Shown here: piece after piece, positions 23,852-24,194 of the stretch | Layout: each line of letters begins with the position of its first letter | How positions within the stretch are numbered: the first letter of the stretch is position 1 | NCBI GenBank assembly: GCA_002490315.1 | Contig: DLKG01000018.1 | Coordinates: 1 to 24,194, forward strand | Length of the DNA: 24,194 nt | From: Prevotella sp. UBA7594 | Lineage (GTDB): Bacteria > Bacteroidota > Bacteroidia > Bacteroidales > Bacteroidaceae | Direction: 5' to 3' | Notes under the pieces: model-generated | Databases searched by the model: none | Told to the model about the DNA's origin: nothing | The model's input: the letters and a program-made list of their open reading frames with translations, nothing else | Position numbers and translations under genes: made by a program

Positions 23852-24088
23852 ATGATTGCCGCTTACCGGCCTATGGACATGATACACGTGAATGTGCGGA
23901 TAAGAAATATGCGCCAGGTGTGGATAGTCGTGCGTTGGGCATATGTGTTCACCATAGAAGTCACAATGTTTTGTATTTCACTGGTGTACAGCGGGGTGAG
24001 TATGTTAACGGTGTTCTTCAAGATTATGTTGGTTTTCATAGCTGCTACGTGCTTGGCTGTACAACCATTGTTGCGAAAATATAAATAA
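23852..24088 (+). CDS. Small membrane protein, hypothetical, possibly the 3' part of a frameshifted gene
   Basis: A 78-residue frame with two hydrophobic stretches (about residues 24-46 and 49-72) and a basic end (LLRKYK). I do not recognise the family. The reading frame remains open and hydrophobic upstream of the ATG back to a stop at 23786-23788, giving a sequence AYWLQLLGGVNSGLAVYY that looks like a further membrane segment but has no start codon. A separate 37-codon frame begins at ATG 23742 and ends in TGA at 23853-23855, overlapping this ATG as ATGA. Either translation is coupled at ATGA, or a single-base change near 23796-23799 broke one longer gene in two. Confidence 0.4.
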   Translation: MIAAYRPMDMIHVNVRIRNMRQVWIVVRWAYVFTIEVTMFCISLVYSGVSMLTVFFKIMLVFIAATCLAVQPLLRKYK

Positions 24089-24093
24089 CTGGT

Positions 24094-24150
24094 AGAGGGG
24101 ACACCCTCGCCACGATACGTTTAATAGGTCGGGGCGAGGGAGTCCCCTCT
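24094..24150. repeat. Large GC-rich inverted repeat
   Basis: Arms 24094-24111 and 24133-24150 pair over 18 positions with one A-A mismatch, around a 21-nt AT-richer loop. It begins 5 nt after the stop codon of the small membrane ORF. There is no T-run, so it is not a standard terminator. The 14-nt segment GGTCGGGGCGAGGG at 24127-24140 is repeated at 24173-24186. Confidence 0.75.
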
Positions 24151-24172
24151 CCATTGATATAAAAAGCTACAT

Positions 24173-24194
24173 GGTCGGGGCGAGGGCGCCCCCT
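24173..24194 (+). repeat. Second copy of the GGTCGGGGCGAGGG element, cut by the window end
   Basis: The segment repeats 24127-24140 exactly over 14 nt, 46 nt downstream, then runs on as CGCCCCCT to the last base. Further copies may follow outside the window, so the type of repeat cannot be settled here. Confidence 0.6.

Noticed and set aside
23803..24084. 93-codon cysteine-rich frame overlapping the small membrane ORF
   Set aside because: It is out of frame with the hydrophobic segments, has no domain features and looks like a shadow.

Overview
The window is chromosomal DNA from a Bacteroidetes bacterium, most likely of the Prevotella/Bacteroides group. The evidence is a SusC/SusD pair, lipoprotein signals with Cys after Ser, promoters of the Bacteroidetes form TTTG-N18-20-TAnnTTTG rather than sigma70 boxes, few Shine-Dalgarno sequences, and a C-terminal tail (IYTIDGKRL...GMYIMNGKK) typical of Prevotella secreted proteins. 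I could not run a database search, so the genus is an inference.

Layout. 1-434 holds the RNase P RNA gene. 433-2253 holds a divergent pair, an Lrp/AsnC regulator (-) and a short MetE-like methyltransferase (+), with a perfect 17-nt palindrome between them. 2254-22450 is a beta-mannan (galacto-/glucomannan) polysaccharide utilization locus. It contains an AraC-type regulator and a GH36 alpha-galactosidase on +; a six-gene minus-strand operon (GH26 lipoprotein, three-module secreted protein, SusC, SusD, TIG-domain surface glycan-binding lipoprotein, two-module secreted protein); and a divergent plus-strand operon (CE7-type esterase, GH26, GH130, GPH-type symporter, mannobiose 2-epimerase). 22451-24088 holds an SPFH/band-7 membrane protein, a tiny Arc-like DNA-binding protein and a small membrane ORF that may be frameshifted. 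The last 100 nt is made of GC-rich inverted repeats.

How the locus should work (established for the families, inferred here). The surface GH26 lipoprotein cuts mannan. SusD, the TIG protein and perhaps the two multi-module proteins hold the glycan, and SusC imports oligosaccharides. In the periplasm GH36 removes galactose, the CE7-type esterase removes acetyl groups and the second GH26 releases mannobiose. The symporter brings mannobiose into the cytoplasm, the epimerase turns it into mannosyl-glucose, and GH130 phosphorolyses this to mannose 1-phosphate and glucose. The order GH26-GH130-symporter-epimerase matches the operon known from Bacteroides fragilis.

The most notable non-coding signal is a direct repeat of the form GTGYYAG with a period of 20-21 bp. 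It sits at the same distance from the -7 box of three promoters (GH36, minus operon, plus operon), all of which lack the -33 TTTG box. It is a strong candidate for the binding site of the adjacent AraC-type regulator. Other unexplained structure includes a 22-bp tandem repeat between the esterase and GH26 genes, a set of intercistronic hairpins, and one beta-rich module found five times across the first-but-one and last genes of the minus operon.
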